A stretch of 16,571 bases of DNA from an uncultured Clostridia bacterium (GCA_947624945.1 CANQMJ010000046.1:1-16571); one strand, 5' to 3'. Positions 1-6,429 are shown, numbered from the stretch's first letter. The notes: generated by a model from the sequence alone, not told the origin. A program made the numbers and translations.

Positions 1-428
1 CGTCGGAATACTCGGCGAGATAACGGTGACAAAAAATTCCCTCACCGGCGAGATCACCCTATCCGACGCCGGAGCCGACTGCGGAAGTAAAACAGGACGA
101 TACACCTGCGCCGAATGAAACCGACGAAACCGCGAACGTACAGACGCGCCGTCCGCTTCCCTACTTCGGTGAGCTCATATCGCGCGCGGTCGAGAAGAAC
201 CCGTTCATCGAGGGCTTCCGTCGCTTCATCAACGGCTACGCAGTTGTGGACGGCTTTGAGATCGAGTGCGACAATCCGTTCACCGAGAAGATATGCACCG
301 ACAACAAGACGATGCTGACGGAGCTTTTGTCCGTTTACGAACACCGCATAATAAGCGAGAACGAAGTGACGATAACGGGAAAGTCGGGCGGCGGTCCGCG
401 CGAGCCCGTAAGTCTTGACTCGCTGTGA
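1..428 (+). CDS. dnaX: DNA polymerase III subunit gamma/tau, C-terminal part (partial, frame-disrupted)
   Basis: C-terminal end of the clamp-loader subunit tau, which bridges the clamp loader and the polymerase. From base 30 one open frame runs to the TGA at 426-428. A Pro/Glu/Thr-rich linker (about 30-150) is followed by a compact domain starting at PYFGELISRAVEKNPFIEGF and containing FEIECDNPFTEKI, which matches the usual tau C-terminal pattern. Position directly before ybaB and recR is the classic dnaX-ybaB-recR order and is the strongest support. The same frame has stops at 21-23 and 27-29. Bases 2-34 read instead in another frame as VGILGEITVTK, and the two join cleanly if the A6 run at 31-36 had five As. 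The break may be a contig-edge sequencing error, a pseudogene lesion, or slippage as known in dnaX of some bacteria. The 5' part of the gene lies outside the window. Confidence 0.8.
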
Positions 429-452
429 TAACAATAACGAAAGGATAAGGAT

Positions 453-797
453 ATGAAAGCAAGGATACCCAACGCGGGCGGCGGCGCCGCCAACATGAAC
501 CAGATGATTCGCCAGGCGCAGAAGATGCAGGAGCAGATGGAGGAAAAACAGGCCGAGCTCGACGCACGCGAATACGAGATATCGGCGGGCGGCGGCATGG
601 TAAAGCTGAAAATAAACGGTCAAAAGACCGTGACCGAACTCGTCATCTCGCCCGAGATAATCGACCCCGACGATCCCGAGACGCTCTCCGACATACTGAC
701 GGCGGCAGTCAATCAGGCGATAAAGCAGGTCGAGGAGACGAACGCCGCTGAGATGCAGAAGATCACGGGCAGCATTTCCCTGCCCGGCATGTTCTAA
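453..797 (+). CDS. ybaB: YbaB/EbfC family nucleoid-associated protein
   Basis: Small dimeric DNA-binding protein of the nucleoid, 114 aa, a normal length for the family. The N-terminus is a Gly-rich stretch then NMNQMIRQAQKMQEQMEE, the hallmark amphipathic helix of the family. It is followed by the strand and helix core (EISAGGGMVKLKINGQKTV, then SPEIIDPDDPETLSDILTAAVNQA) and a short C-terminus ending in LPGMF. The ATG is preceded by AAAGGA about 7 bases upstream. It lies 24 bases after dnaX and only 6 bases before recR, so the three are almost certainly co-transcribed. A recombination-linked role together with RecR is often suggested from this conserved order. Nothing in this copy is unusual. 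Confidence 0.95.
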   Translation: MKARIPNAGGGAANMNQMIRQAQKMQEQMEEKQAELDAREYEISAGGGMVKLKINGQKTVTELVISPEIIDPDDPETLSDILTAAVNQAIKQVEETNAAEMQKITGSISLPGMF

Positions 798-803
798 ACC
801 GAA

Positions 804-1403
804 ATGTCGCTTTACATAGAGCCGATTGAACGGCTGTCGGAGCAGTTTCGGCGGCTGCCCGGCGTCGGCAAAAAATCTGCGGTGCGAATGGCGTTTGCCG
901 TACTCGAACTGTCCTCCGACGATGCGAAAGCGTTCGCGGACGCGATAATCGACGCGAAATCGAGCGTACATATGTGCTCCGTCTGCGGCAACATGACCGA
1001 CGGCGATGTGTGCGCGATATGCGCCGACGAAGAACGCGACCGCTCCGTCATATGCGTCGTCGAGGATTCGCGCGACGTCGTCGCACTCGAGCGCGTGCGC
1101 GAATATAACGGGCTTTACCATGTGCTCGGCGGCGTCATCTCCCCTATGGCGGGCAAATCGCCGTCGGACCTGACGATCGACATGCTTCTTCGACGCGTTG
1201 CTGACGGCACGGTGCGCGAGGTCATAATCGCGACAAATCCGAACGTCGAGGGCGAAACGACGGCGATGTATATTTCAAAGCTGATAACTCCGCTCGGCGT
1301 AAAGACATCGCGTCTCGCATACGGCATTCCCGTCGGCGGCGACCTCGAATACGCCGACGAGGTCACTCTCAACCGCGCGCTCGAGGGGCGGCGGGAGATA
1401 TGA
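804..1403 (+). CDS. recR: Recombination mediator protein RecR
   Basis: RecR helps load RecA on SSB-coated single-stranded DNA at gaps, together with RecO and RecF. The 199 aa length is typical. An N-terminal helix-hairpin-helix contains FRRLPGVGKKSAVRMAF (residues about 15-31). A four-Cys zinc motif follows, C58-x2-C61-x8-C70-x2-C73. The Toprim domain has its acidic residue in VVEDS (about 85-89) and TNPNVEGE (about 144-151), and the C-terminus contains AYGIPVGGDLEYADEVTL. The start is 6 bases after the ybaB stop with no clear Shine-Dalgarno sequence, so translation is probably coupled to ybaB. The gene ends at a strong hairpin terminator 10 bases downstream. Confidence 0.97.
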   Translation: MSLYIEPIERLSEQFRRLPGVGKKSAVRMAFAVLELSSDDAKAFADAIIDAKSSVHMCSVCGNMTDGDVCAICADEERDRSVICVVEDSRDVVALERVREYNGLYHVLGGVISPMAGKSPSDLTIDMLLRRVADGTVREVIIATNPNVEGETTAMYISKLITPLGVKTSRLAYGIPVGGDLEYADEVTLNRALEGRREI

Positions 1404-1413
1404 TAAAACACGT

Positions 1414-1452
1414 AAAAAGCATGAAACCGCAAACGCGGTTTCATGCTTTTTT
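1414..1452 (+). terminator. Bidirectional intrinsic terminator between recR and the anti-sigma gene
   Basis: Perfect 12-bp stem GCATGAAACCGC / GCGGTTTCATGC with a 4-base loop, flanked by five As on the left and six Ts on the right. The stem extends through the A/T flanks. It follows recR on the plus strand and, read on the minus strand, follows the convergent gene ending at 1479. It should therefore stop transcription from both sides. Confidence 0.9.
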
Positions 1453-1478
1453 CGCTTTTGGCTGCGCCGACCGATGTT

Positions 1479-2618
1479 TTACTCCGTCTGCGGTATCGGT
1501 ATCTCGACGCTTCCGATAACGATGTATGCAACGTCGTCAACGTCGACAGGTGCGACGAAATTGTATATTTTATTCTGATTGGATTTTACCTCTCCGTCGA
1601 TATTTTCGGACTGCGCGCCGAACGAGCTGCACGGTACCTTACTGCCGTTTTTAAGCACCGCATACACGAAATCAGGAACACCGGTTCCCAACGCATTTTT
1701 TCCAGACATTTTGACCCCGAAATTTGAAAGAACGATATCGTGATATTCGCCGAGATCCCCAAGTTCTATTATATCGGGCGATACGCTGCGGTCGAGCGTG
1801 AATTTGAAATTCCATGTTCCTTCTTTCACGGTATTCGACCTTTTCATAAGGTCTTTCAGCGATATATAGATGTCGATAGTATCCTTTTCCTCTATACCGG
1901 GCTCGTCCTTAAGAGAATACTGACACCTGACAAGCATATTATAAGCCCCCTCTCCGTCAGGACTTGCCTGAGGCCATGAAGATGATATTATATCATATGC
2001 GCTGTCGTCGTCGAAAACATTGATATAATGTTTATCAAAATTATAATAATCGATCGGGTCCGATGCGTCGTTCTCGATACCCTCGATACGGAACAGCAGA
2101 TAGAACACATCTTCGCCGACCTCCGCCGAATCGACTGTTACCGTTACATTGTCTATCGTTTGGCAAAGTCCGATAGTCTGGCTGTATACTCCGACCGTAT
2201 CGGTATGCTCCGCGCTCATTTTCTCACCGACCGCGTTTTCCCATCTTTCGGAGAAAACGCTTTTTATATCGGCTCCCGCCGAACCCGACGTATTGACTCC
2301 GTTGTTATGACCCGTCGCGGCGATCGTCTCCGCATGTTTCGCACTCATTTTCCCGCCGACAGCTTTTTCCCATCCTTCTGAGAAAATGTTTTTTATATCG
2401 TCTCCCCACGAACTTGCCGTAACGCCTACGCCCAAAAGCAGGACGGATAAAACGGCCGCCGTGATCACTACCGCGAGTCTTAGCCGCGAACGTCGTCTCG
2501 GCACAACCGCAGTCGAGATTTCGTTATCGACGCATTTATGCGCATTATCCGGCACCGCGTCCGCGATATATTCGGGGTCGATACGCCCCATGGCATTTAT
2601 CAGATCTTTGCTTTTCAT
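1479..2618 (-). CDS. Membrane-anchored anti-sigma factor, DUF4179-like, with an internal duplication
   Basis: Predicted regulator of the adjacent ECF sigma factor, 379 aa. Residues 1-45 are the cytosolic part expected to bind sigma. An Arg-rich patch (RRRSRLR, 41-47) precedes a single membrane helix at about 48-66 (AVVITAAVLSVLLLGVGV). The rest is predicted to be extracellular and Asp/Ser-rich. The region from about 148 (SQTIGLCQTIDNVTVTVDSAEV onward in part) resembles the DUF4179 and related extracytoplasmic modules common in clostridial anti-sigma factors. Residues about 70-99 and 113-142 are a direct repeat (IKNIFSEGWEKAVGGKMSA versus IKSVFSERWENAVGEKMSA) placed just outside the membrane. 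The start codon overlaps the sigma stop by ATGA, a standard sigma/anti-sigma arrangement. The family assignment rests on pattern and context only. The anti-sigma role is inferred. Confidence 0.75.
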   Translation of the reverse strand: MKSKDLINAMGRIDPEYIADAVPDNAHKCVDNEISTAVVPRRRSRLRLAVVITAAVLSVLLLGVGVTASSWGDDIKNIFSEGWEKAVGGKMSAKHAETIAATGHNNGVNTSGSAGADIKSVFSERWENAVGEKMSAEHTDTVGVYSQTIGLCQTIDNVTVTVDSAEVGEDVFYLLFRIEGIENDASDPIDYYNFDKHYINVFDDDSAYDIISSSWPQASPDGEGAYNMLVRCQYSLKDEPGIEEKDTIDIYISLKDLMKRSNTVKEGTWNFKFTLDRSVSPDIIELGDLGEYHDIVLSNFGVKMSGKNALGTGVPDFVYAVLKNGSKVPCSSFGAQSENIDGEVKSNQNKIYNFVAPVDVDDVAYIVIGSVEIPIPQTE

Positions 2619-3172
2619 CGTTCAAATCCCTCTTTCTTCAAAAATTGTTTCAGTTTTTTCCGTGTACGAAGCAAGTGCATCGTCACATTGCTTTCCTTCA
2701 TTCCGAAATCAGCCGCTATCTCCGAAACGGAGCTCATATAGAAATACCGTCTGACGAAGATATTGCGCGTCCGCGTCGGCAGCGCAGAAATGAACCTGTT
2801 CAGTGCATCCGAGAGCGCGACGCTTTCGCCTATATCCGTGCCGTCGGATGTGTCGGCGACACACATTTCAAGCTCGTCAAGTACGAGCGGGAGCTGACCG
2901 CCGCGCTTTTGCGTGCTGCGTTTCTCATACGCGTTCAGCGCGAGCTGTCTGCATATCATGCCGACGTATGACTTGAGAAAATCCGGACGCTGCGGCGGTA
3001 TCGTATTCCACGTTTTCAAGTATGTATCGTTCACTACTTCTTCCGCGTCACACTCGTCACCGAGTATCTGATACGCGATATAGCGGCAGTAACGGCCGTA
3101 TTTCTTTTCCGTTTCGGCAACGGCATCCTCGGAGCGCTCCAAGTATAAGTCCACTATTTCCTTGTCTTCCAT
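2615..3172 (-). CDS. ECF-type RNA polymerase sigma factor (sigma-70 family)
   Basis: Alternative sigma factor of 185 aa, a usual ECF length. Region 2 covers about residues 25-85 and contains YCRYIAYQILGDECDAEEVV, then NDTYLKTWNTIPP and SYVGMICRQLALNAYEKR. Region 4 covers about 127-180 with the helix-turn-helix VSEIAADFGMKESNVTMHLL followed by RTRKKLKQFLKKEG. A variable linker separates them. The ATG has AAAGGAG 8 bases upstream. The gene is first in a two-gene operon with the anti-sigma factor, sharing ATGA. A sigma-A type promoter candidate and a short palindrome lie upstream. The promoters it controls cannot be named. Divergence in region 2.4 would have to be compared with classified ECF groups. 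Confidence 0.93.
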   Translation of the reverse strand: MEDKEIVDLYLERSEDAVAETEKKYGRYCRYIAYQILGDECDAEEVVNDTYLKTWNTIPPQRPDFLKSYVGMICRQLALNAYEKRSTQKRGGQLPLVLDELEMCVADTSDGTDIGESVALSDALNRFISALPTRTRNIFVRRYFYMSSVSEIAADFGMKESNVTMHLLRTRKKLKQFLKKEGFER

Positions 3173-3197
3173 TCCTCACACTCCTTTCACGCTTATT

Positions 3198-3210
3198 TGA
3201 AAGCCTTTCA
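3198..3210. promoter_or_regulatory. 13-base palindrome upstream of the ECF sigma gene
   Basis: TGAAAG-C-CTTTCA is a perfect dyad with a central C. It sits between the candidate promoter (3223-3251) and the sigma start at 3172, so it would lie in or near the initially transcribed region. It could be an operator or a small hairpin. A single copy makes chance possible. Confidence 0.3.
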
Positions 3211-3222
3211 CTAACATAAACA

Positions 3223-3251
3223 GGAATAAATACGTTCACACCACTCGTCAA
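3223..3251 (-). promoter_or_regulatory. Candidate sigma-A type promoter of the sigma/anti-sigma operon
   Basis: On the minus strand TTGACG (3251-3246) is followed after 17 bases by TATTCC (3228-3223). The -35 is good, the -10 is poor. ECF factors usually also drive their own promoter. A GAAC element is present in the same stretch (TGTGAACGT), but no clear second element was recognised. Confidence 0.35.
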
Positions 3252-3275
3252 GCAAAAAAATTTTTATTGTACGCA

Positions 3276-3306
3276 AACGCGGCCCGACAGTCAGCCGAAC
3301 CGCGTT
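3276..3306 (-). terminator. Hairpin downstream of the TIGR04076 gene, probable terminator
   Basis: On the minus strand AACGCGGTTCGGC and GTCGGGCCGCGTT can pair over 13 positions (three G-T wobbles) around a TGACT loop. A T-rich stretch (TTTTTTT) begins about 15 bases after the stem rather than directly, so it is a non-ideal intrinsic terminator. It separates the uridine phosphorylase operon from the sigma operon. Confidence 0.5.
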
Positions 3307-3341
3307 AGATTATAATATTTACAGTGTCATCGCAAAGCCGT

Positions 3342-3674
3342 TCAGTCCTCCGGTCGCGGACCGTTCGGCAGCGGCTTGCCGTTTTCGTCTCTGTTTATGG
3401 GAGACGCTTTGAGATAAAACCTTATGCATCTGCACGGGCACGGTATGTCAAGCTCATACTTTTCCTTATTGCCCCTGTATGTAAAGTCGCCGCCGCATCG
3501 AATGACCTCGCACCACGTAAAAAGCTCCGTCATCACCCGCGGACACATTCCCGCGGGACATTCGTATGAGAATACGAATTTATCGCCCTTTTCGAGGCCG
3601 AGCCTGCAGTGACCCGCCTTGCCGTCAATAACGGTCAATTCAAACTGCCAGTCCTCGGTCACCCATCTTTTCAT
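3342..3674 (-). CDS. TIGR04076 family Cys-rich protein
   Basis: 110-aa protein of unknown function. The pattern fits the TIGR04076 family: an N-terminal strand (QFELTVIDGKAGHCRLGLEKGD in part, about 10-31), then an ECPAGMCPRV segment, a short helix with LFTW, and a C-terminal CPCRCIRFYL strand. Eight cysteines stand at 23, 39, 44, 55, 60, 79, 81 and 83, suggesting metal or disulfide chemistry, but no established motif is complete. The start has GGGAGGT 7 bases upstream. It lies 21 bases behind the GNAT gene and is likely the last gene of the uridine phosphorylase operon. Family members are widespread in anaerobes. No activity is known to me. Confidence 0.75.
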   Translation of the reverse strand: MKRWVTEDWQFELTVIDGKAGHCRLGLEKGDKFVFSYECPAGMCPRVMTELFTWCEVIRCGGDFTYRGNKEKYELDIPCPCRCIRFYLKASPINRDENGKPLPNGPRPED

Positions 3675-3695
3675 CGTTTTGACCTCCCGATAATA

Positions 3696-4163
3696 TCAAA
3701 GTATAAGCTCCATGCACGTCTTGAGCGGCTTCATGCCGCGATGCCTGTAAAACCGTTCCGCATCGTCGTTGCCCGTCCACACGTTGAGCGTCACGTTGTA
3801 ACATCCGATATCGCGCGCATATCCGACGGCATAATCGAACAGCGACTTCCCTATACCGCCCTCTCGGGACCGTTCGTCGACGCACAAGTCGTCGATATAA
3901 AGCGTTTTACAGTCGCAGCGCACATTGTCGCCGCGCACGTCCTCGATCTCGCAGAAAATATAGCCGCACACGATACCGCAGTCATCCGCGACGAATACGG
4001 GACGCATGTCGTCGGCGATTATCGCCGAGAGCTCATCGTCCGTATACTTCCGCGCTCCACCGCGGAACAAATCGGGGCGCAGCTTGTGATGCACGTCCGC
4101 GACCTGATACAGTATCTCCGCTATGCGGTCGATATCGCGCGTCTCCGCGCGCCTGACAGTCAC
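3696..4163 (-). CDS. GNAT family N-acetyltransferase
   Basis: 155-aa acetyl-CoA dependent acetyltransferase of the GNAT superfamily. The N-terminus VRRAETRDIDRIAEIL is the usual first strand and helix. The acetyl-CoA binding motif A is LYIDDLCVDERSREGGIGKS, with the R-x-x-G-x-G signature at R100, G103 and G105. The C-terminal part has NVTLNVWTGNDDAERFYRHR and GMKPLKTCMEL, matching motif B with the conserved Asn, Ala and Tyr. The start is GTG with GGAGG 7 bases upstream, overlapping the uridine phosphorylase stop by GTGA, so the two are translationally coupled. The substrate is not readable. A small-molecule amine or a protein amino group is equally possible. Confidence 0.92.
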   Translation of the reverse strand: MTVRRAETRDIDRIAEILYQVADVHHKLRPDLFRGGARKYTDDELSAIIADDMRPVFVADDCGIVCGYIFCEIEDVRGDNVRCDCKTLYIDDLCVDERSREGGIGKSLFDYAVGYARDIGCYNVTLNVWTGNDDAERFYRHRGMKPLKTCMELIL

Positions 4164-4933
4164 AGCTTCGCCTCCGCGTCTGCGGCGATAAGGCGGCGCA
4201 ACGCCCCGATCGCGATCCTTATCGCGCCGTCGCTGTCGTGGCAGTCGGGATCGTCATAGCCCGCCGCCTTGCGCTCCTGATTCCATATGCACGTGAGCAC
4301 CGTGCCTGCTCTTACGCCGAGCGATGATGCGACCGTGAATATCGCCGCCGACTCCATCTCGCTCGCGAGCACATGCAGCCTTTTCCACGCGTTCCACTTG
4401 TATAACAGCTCGTCCGCGACGGGCATACGCTCCGGCGAATGTTGACCGTAGAACGAGTCCTTGCACTGGACGACGCCGACGTGTCTTTTCATGCCGAGCG
4501 CGTCAGCGGCGTCGGCGAGCGCGCGCGTCACGTCGAAGTCTGCGACGGCGGGAAACTCGATAGGCGCATATTCGCGGCTCGTGCCCTCTGCACGCACGGC
4601 GCCTGACGCGATAACGACGTCGCCCGCTGTGACGTTCAACTCAATGCCGCCGCATGTGCCGACGCGTATGAACGTATGCGCGCCGAGCATCACCGATTCC
4701 TCCATCGCGATAGACGCGCTCGCGCCGCCTATTCCCGTAGACATGACCGACACGGCAGCGCCGTCGAGCGTGCCCGTATACGTGTTGAATTCGCGGTTAT
4801 AGGCGATGTGGCGTGCGCCGTCGAGATATTGCGCTATTTGCGCGCACCGTCCCGGGTCGCCGGGGATTATGACGTACCCGCCAACGTCTCCCTCTCCGCA
4901 CGCGATATGATACTGCTTACTTTTTATTTCCAC
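4160..4933 (-). CDS. udp: Uridine phosphorylase
   Basis: Cytosolic nucleoside phosphorylase that splits uridine with phosphate into uracil and ribose-1-phosphate for salvage. Family features: GYVIIPGDPGR near the N-terminus (phosphate-binding loop), VMSTGIGGASASIAMEE, FIRVGTCGGI (phosphate site Arg and Gly-rich loop), VVQCKDSFYGQ and the nucleoside-binding SEMESAAIFTVASSLGVRAG. The SEMESA motif and overall length fit PNP/UDP family 1. Another nucleoside specificity in the family cannot be fully excluded. The frame is open to a GTG at 4942, but the GTG at 4933 has GAGGTGA, an exact 7-base anti-SD match, 5 bases upstream, so 4933 is preferred. It is the first gene of the operon with the GNAT and TIGR04076 genes. 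Confidence 0.9.
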   Translation of the reverse strand: MEIKSKQYHIACGEGDVGGYVIIPGDPGRCAQIAQYLDGARHIAYNREFNTYTGTLDGAAVSVMSTGIGGASASIAMEESVMLGAHTFIRVGTCGGIELNVTAGDVVIASGAVRAEGTSREYAPIEFPAVADFDVTRALADAADALGMKRHVGVVQCKDSFYGQHSPERMPVADELLYKWNAWKRLHVLASEMESAAIFTVASSLGVRAGTVLTCIWNQERKAAGYDDPDCHDSDGAIRIAIGALRRLIAADAEAKL

Positions 4934-4956
4934 TTTGCTCACCTCACTTCTGTTTT

Positions 4957-4985
4957 ATTTTATCATACGCGCCCCGCGCGCGCAA
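4957..4985 (-). promoter_or_regulatory. Candidate sigma-A promoter of the uridine phosphorylase operon
   Basis: Minus strand TTGCGC (4985-4980), 17-base spacer, TAAAAT (4962-4957) inside TATGATAAAAT. Transcription would start about 4950, giving a leader of under 20 bases before the GTG start. The GC-rich spacer is unusual. Confidence 0.45.
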
Positions 4986-5000
4986 GTCAGGGTAAAGTAA

Positions 5001-5054
5001 AATTATATAATATGCGGGGGAAACTTTTGAAAAAGTTTCCCCCGCGCCCCATCA
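5001..5054 (+). repeat. Palindromic dispersed repeat, copy 1
   Basis: Perfect 15-bp inverted repeat GCGGGGGAAACTTTT / AAAAGTTTCCCCCGC (5014-5028 and 5031-5045) with a GA loop. The left flank is AT-rich (AATTATATAATATG) and the right flank is GCCCCATCA. The same core and flanks recur at 8242-8303 on the other strand with a paired 3-base insertion in both arms. No T-run follows on either strand, so it is not a textbook terminator. The rest of the gene-free stretch 4943-5274 holds the udp promoter, this element, the terminator at 5222-5254 and about 165 bases (5055-5221) in which I recognise nothing. Confidence 0.85.
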
Positions 5055-5221
5055 ATCTTTTCGTGACCTCAAATTTGACTGGGTCGTTTGTATGTGCGAT
5101 GATTTATTGGAAATACGCGGCGCTCGATGCTCGGCTTCGCCTCCGCATACGTATATTTTTCGTCCTCTGTTAATATCGACACACATAGGCGTAAAAAGGT
5201 TTGCGGATTTTGACTTTGTTC

Positions 5222-5254
5222 AAAAAAGAAAGCACCGATAAACTCGATGCTTTC
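5222..5254 (-). terminator. Intrinsic terminator of the efp / CD1247-like transcript
   Basis: Minus strand stem GAAAGCATCGA / TCGGTGCTTTC, 11 pairs with one G-T, loop GTTTA, followed at once by TTTTTT. It lies 20 bases after the stop of the Asp/Cys-rich gene. Confidence 0.9.
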
Positions 5255-5274
5255 AATCAATCATTTAATTTTGC

Positions 5275-5706
5275 TCAGTCGGCGTCGGAGAACTTCTTGT
5301 TGCACGCTGGGCAGATCATGTCCTCAGGTTCAGTGCCTTCCTCGAAGCATACTGTCTCGCCGCAGTGCGGGCACTCGATCTCGTAGTAATCGTCATCGCA
5401 GCCCTCGCAATCGTCGCAATCACAGTCGTCGCACTCGTTCCAGTCGTCGTCATCGTCGTCGCAGCAGTCGCAGTCGTCATCGTCGCAGTCAAAGACGTAC
5501 GATTCGACGTCGCCGAGATCGTGGTCGAGCTCCTCAACGTATTCGTTGAGCTCGCCGATATCGTTCTGCGCCGTTTCAATCTCGTCCGCCATGTCGGTCA
5601 CGAGCGAGATAAGCTCGGATATGAGGCGGGACTCGGGCTTTGATTCGTCAAGCGAAAGCCCCTCTGCAAGTCCCTTGATGTATGCGCATTTTTCCTTAAC
5701 AGTCAT
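5275..5706 (-). CDS. CD1247 N-terminal domain protein with Asp/Cys-rich tract and C-terminal zinc ribbon
   Basis: 143-aa small protein. Residues 1-65 (MTVKEKCAYIKGLAEGLSLD, then helices with TDMADEIETAQNDIGELNEY) match the helical N-terminal domain that clostridial annotations name after C. difficile CD1247. This part looks like a coiled coil. Residues 73-106 hold 20 Asp and 9 Cys in 34 positions. The C-terminus has C112-P-H-C115 and C132-P-A-C135, a zinc-ribbon pattern. The ATG has GAGGTAT 4 bases upstream. The gene starts 14 bases after efp and shares its promoter and terminator. Function is unknown. The acidic cysteine tract suggests metal binding, which is inference. The low-complexity DNA (repeated GAC/TGC codons) explains the odd base composition here. 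Confidence 0.85.
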   Translation of the reverse strand: MTVKEKCAYIKGLAEGLSLDESKPESRLISELISLVTDMADEIETAQNDIGELNEYVEELDHDLGDVESYVFDCDDDDCDCCDDDDDDWNECDDCDCDDCEGCDDDYYEIECPHCGETVCFEEGTEPEDMICPACNKKFSDAD

Positions 5707-5720
5707 TTTATACCTCGCAA

Positions 5721-6281
5721 TTATTTCGCGCGCTCGATATATTCGCCCGTTCTCGTGTCGATGCGTAGAACGTCGCCCGTGTTGATGAAGAGCGGCACGT
5801 TTATGACCGCGCCCGTCTCGAGTGTGCAGGGCTTCTTCGCGCTCGTCGCCGTATCGCCTCTTACGCCGGGTTCGGTGTCGGTGACCTCCAGCGTGACGAA
5901 CATCGGAGGCTCGACGGCGAACACCTTGCCGTTATAGGAAAGGAGCTTGCACTTGTCGTTTTCCTTTACGAACTTGAACGAATCGGGGAGAAGAGACGCG
6001 CCTATAGGCTCCTGCTCGTATGTCTCGGTGTCCATGAAATAGTAGAGATCGCCGTCGTTGTAGAGATACTCCATCTCCTTGCGGTCGATGCGCGCGTCCT
6101 GGAATTTATCCGTCGGGCTGAATGTGCGTTCGATAACGGCTCCCGTCATAACGTTGCGGAGCTTGGTGCGGACAAACGCCGCGCCCTTGCCGGGCTTTAC
6201 GTGCTGGAATTCGATGACCTGTAAAACGACTCCGTTGTCGTCAAATGTCACACCGTTTCTGAAATCGCCTGCTGTTACCAT
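5721..6281 (-). CDS. efp: Translation elongation factor P
   Basis: EF-P binds stalled ribosomes between the P and E sites and promotes peptide bonds at polyproline stretches. The length of 186 aa is typical. All three beta-barrel domains are visible: domain I with VKPGKGAAFVRTKLRNV, whose tip Lys is K32; domain II around TFSPTDKF, DLYYFMDTETYEQ and VTLEVTDTEPGVRGD; and domain III with KKPCTLETGAVINVPLFINT and GDVLRIDTRTGEYIERA, covering the EF-P signature. The tip loop KPGKG is the type seen in Bacillota, some of which modify this lysine by 5-aminopentanolylation. No modification gene is in the window. AAAGGAT precedes the ATG, and a perfect consensus promoter lies 36 to 64 bases upstream. 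Confidence 0.97.
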   Translation of the reverse strand: MVTAGDFRNGVTFDDNGVVLQVIEFQHVKPGKGAAFVRTKLRNVMTGAVIERTFSPTDKFQDARIDRKEMEYLYNDGDLYYFMDTETYEQEPIGASLLPDSFKFVKENDKCKLLSYNGKVFAVEPPMFVTLEVTDTEPGVRGDTATSAKKPCTLETGAVINVPLFINTGDVLRIDTRTGEYIERAK

Positions 6282-6316
6282 GTTATTATTATCCTTTCGA
6301 TATGTCTGACTGAGTA

Positions 6317-6345
6317 ATTATAATACGAAATCAACTCTTTGTCAA
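6317..6345 (-). promoter_or_regulatory. Perfect consensus sigma-A promoter of efp
   Basis: Minus strand TTGACA (6345-6340), 17-base spacer, TATAAT (6322-6317). Both hexamers match the consensus exactly. The transcript would start at about 6310 and give a leader near 30 bases. This promoter makes efp and the CD1247-like gene transcribable independently of the upstream peptidase. Confidence 0.85.
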
Positions 6346-6357
6346 TCGTTTTTCACG

Positions 6358-6426
6358 TTTTATCGGAAAATACGGGAATTTTATGTGCGATAACGCACCG
6401 TGCCGCCGCATATGAGTCCGATAAAA
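6358..6426 (-). repeat. Nested inverted repeats between the peptidase stop and the efp promoter
   Basis: Perfect 10-base arms TTTTATCGGA (6358-6367) and TCCGATAAAA (6417-6426) enclose a second hairpin GTGCG-ATAA-CGCAC (6385-6398). The element starts 4 bases after the peptidase stop codon on the minus strand. It could be a transcript end or processing structure for the peptidase message. It lacks a clean T-run, so a terminator call is uncertain. Confidence 0.5.
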
Positions 6427-6429
6427 GGT

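Noticed and set aside
54..1121. Long open antisense frame (355 codons) across dnaX, ybaB and recR
   Set aside because: The protein is His/Arg/Leu-rich nonsense and lies opposite three well-supported genes; the high GC bias of the codons creates open antisense frames.
5046..5241. Open frames on both strands in the gap between the palindrome and the CD1247-like gene
   Set aside because: No ribosome site, no codon bias like the neighbours, and they run through the terminator hairpin.
5380..5500. Repeated GTC/GCA triplets resembling a microsatellite or short repeat array
   Set aside because: They are Asp and Cys codons of the CD1247-like gene; no regular repeat unit with spacers, so not CRISPR.
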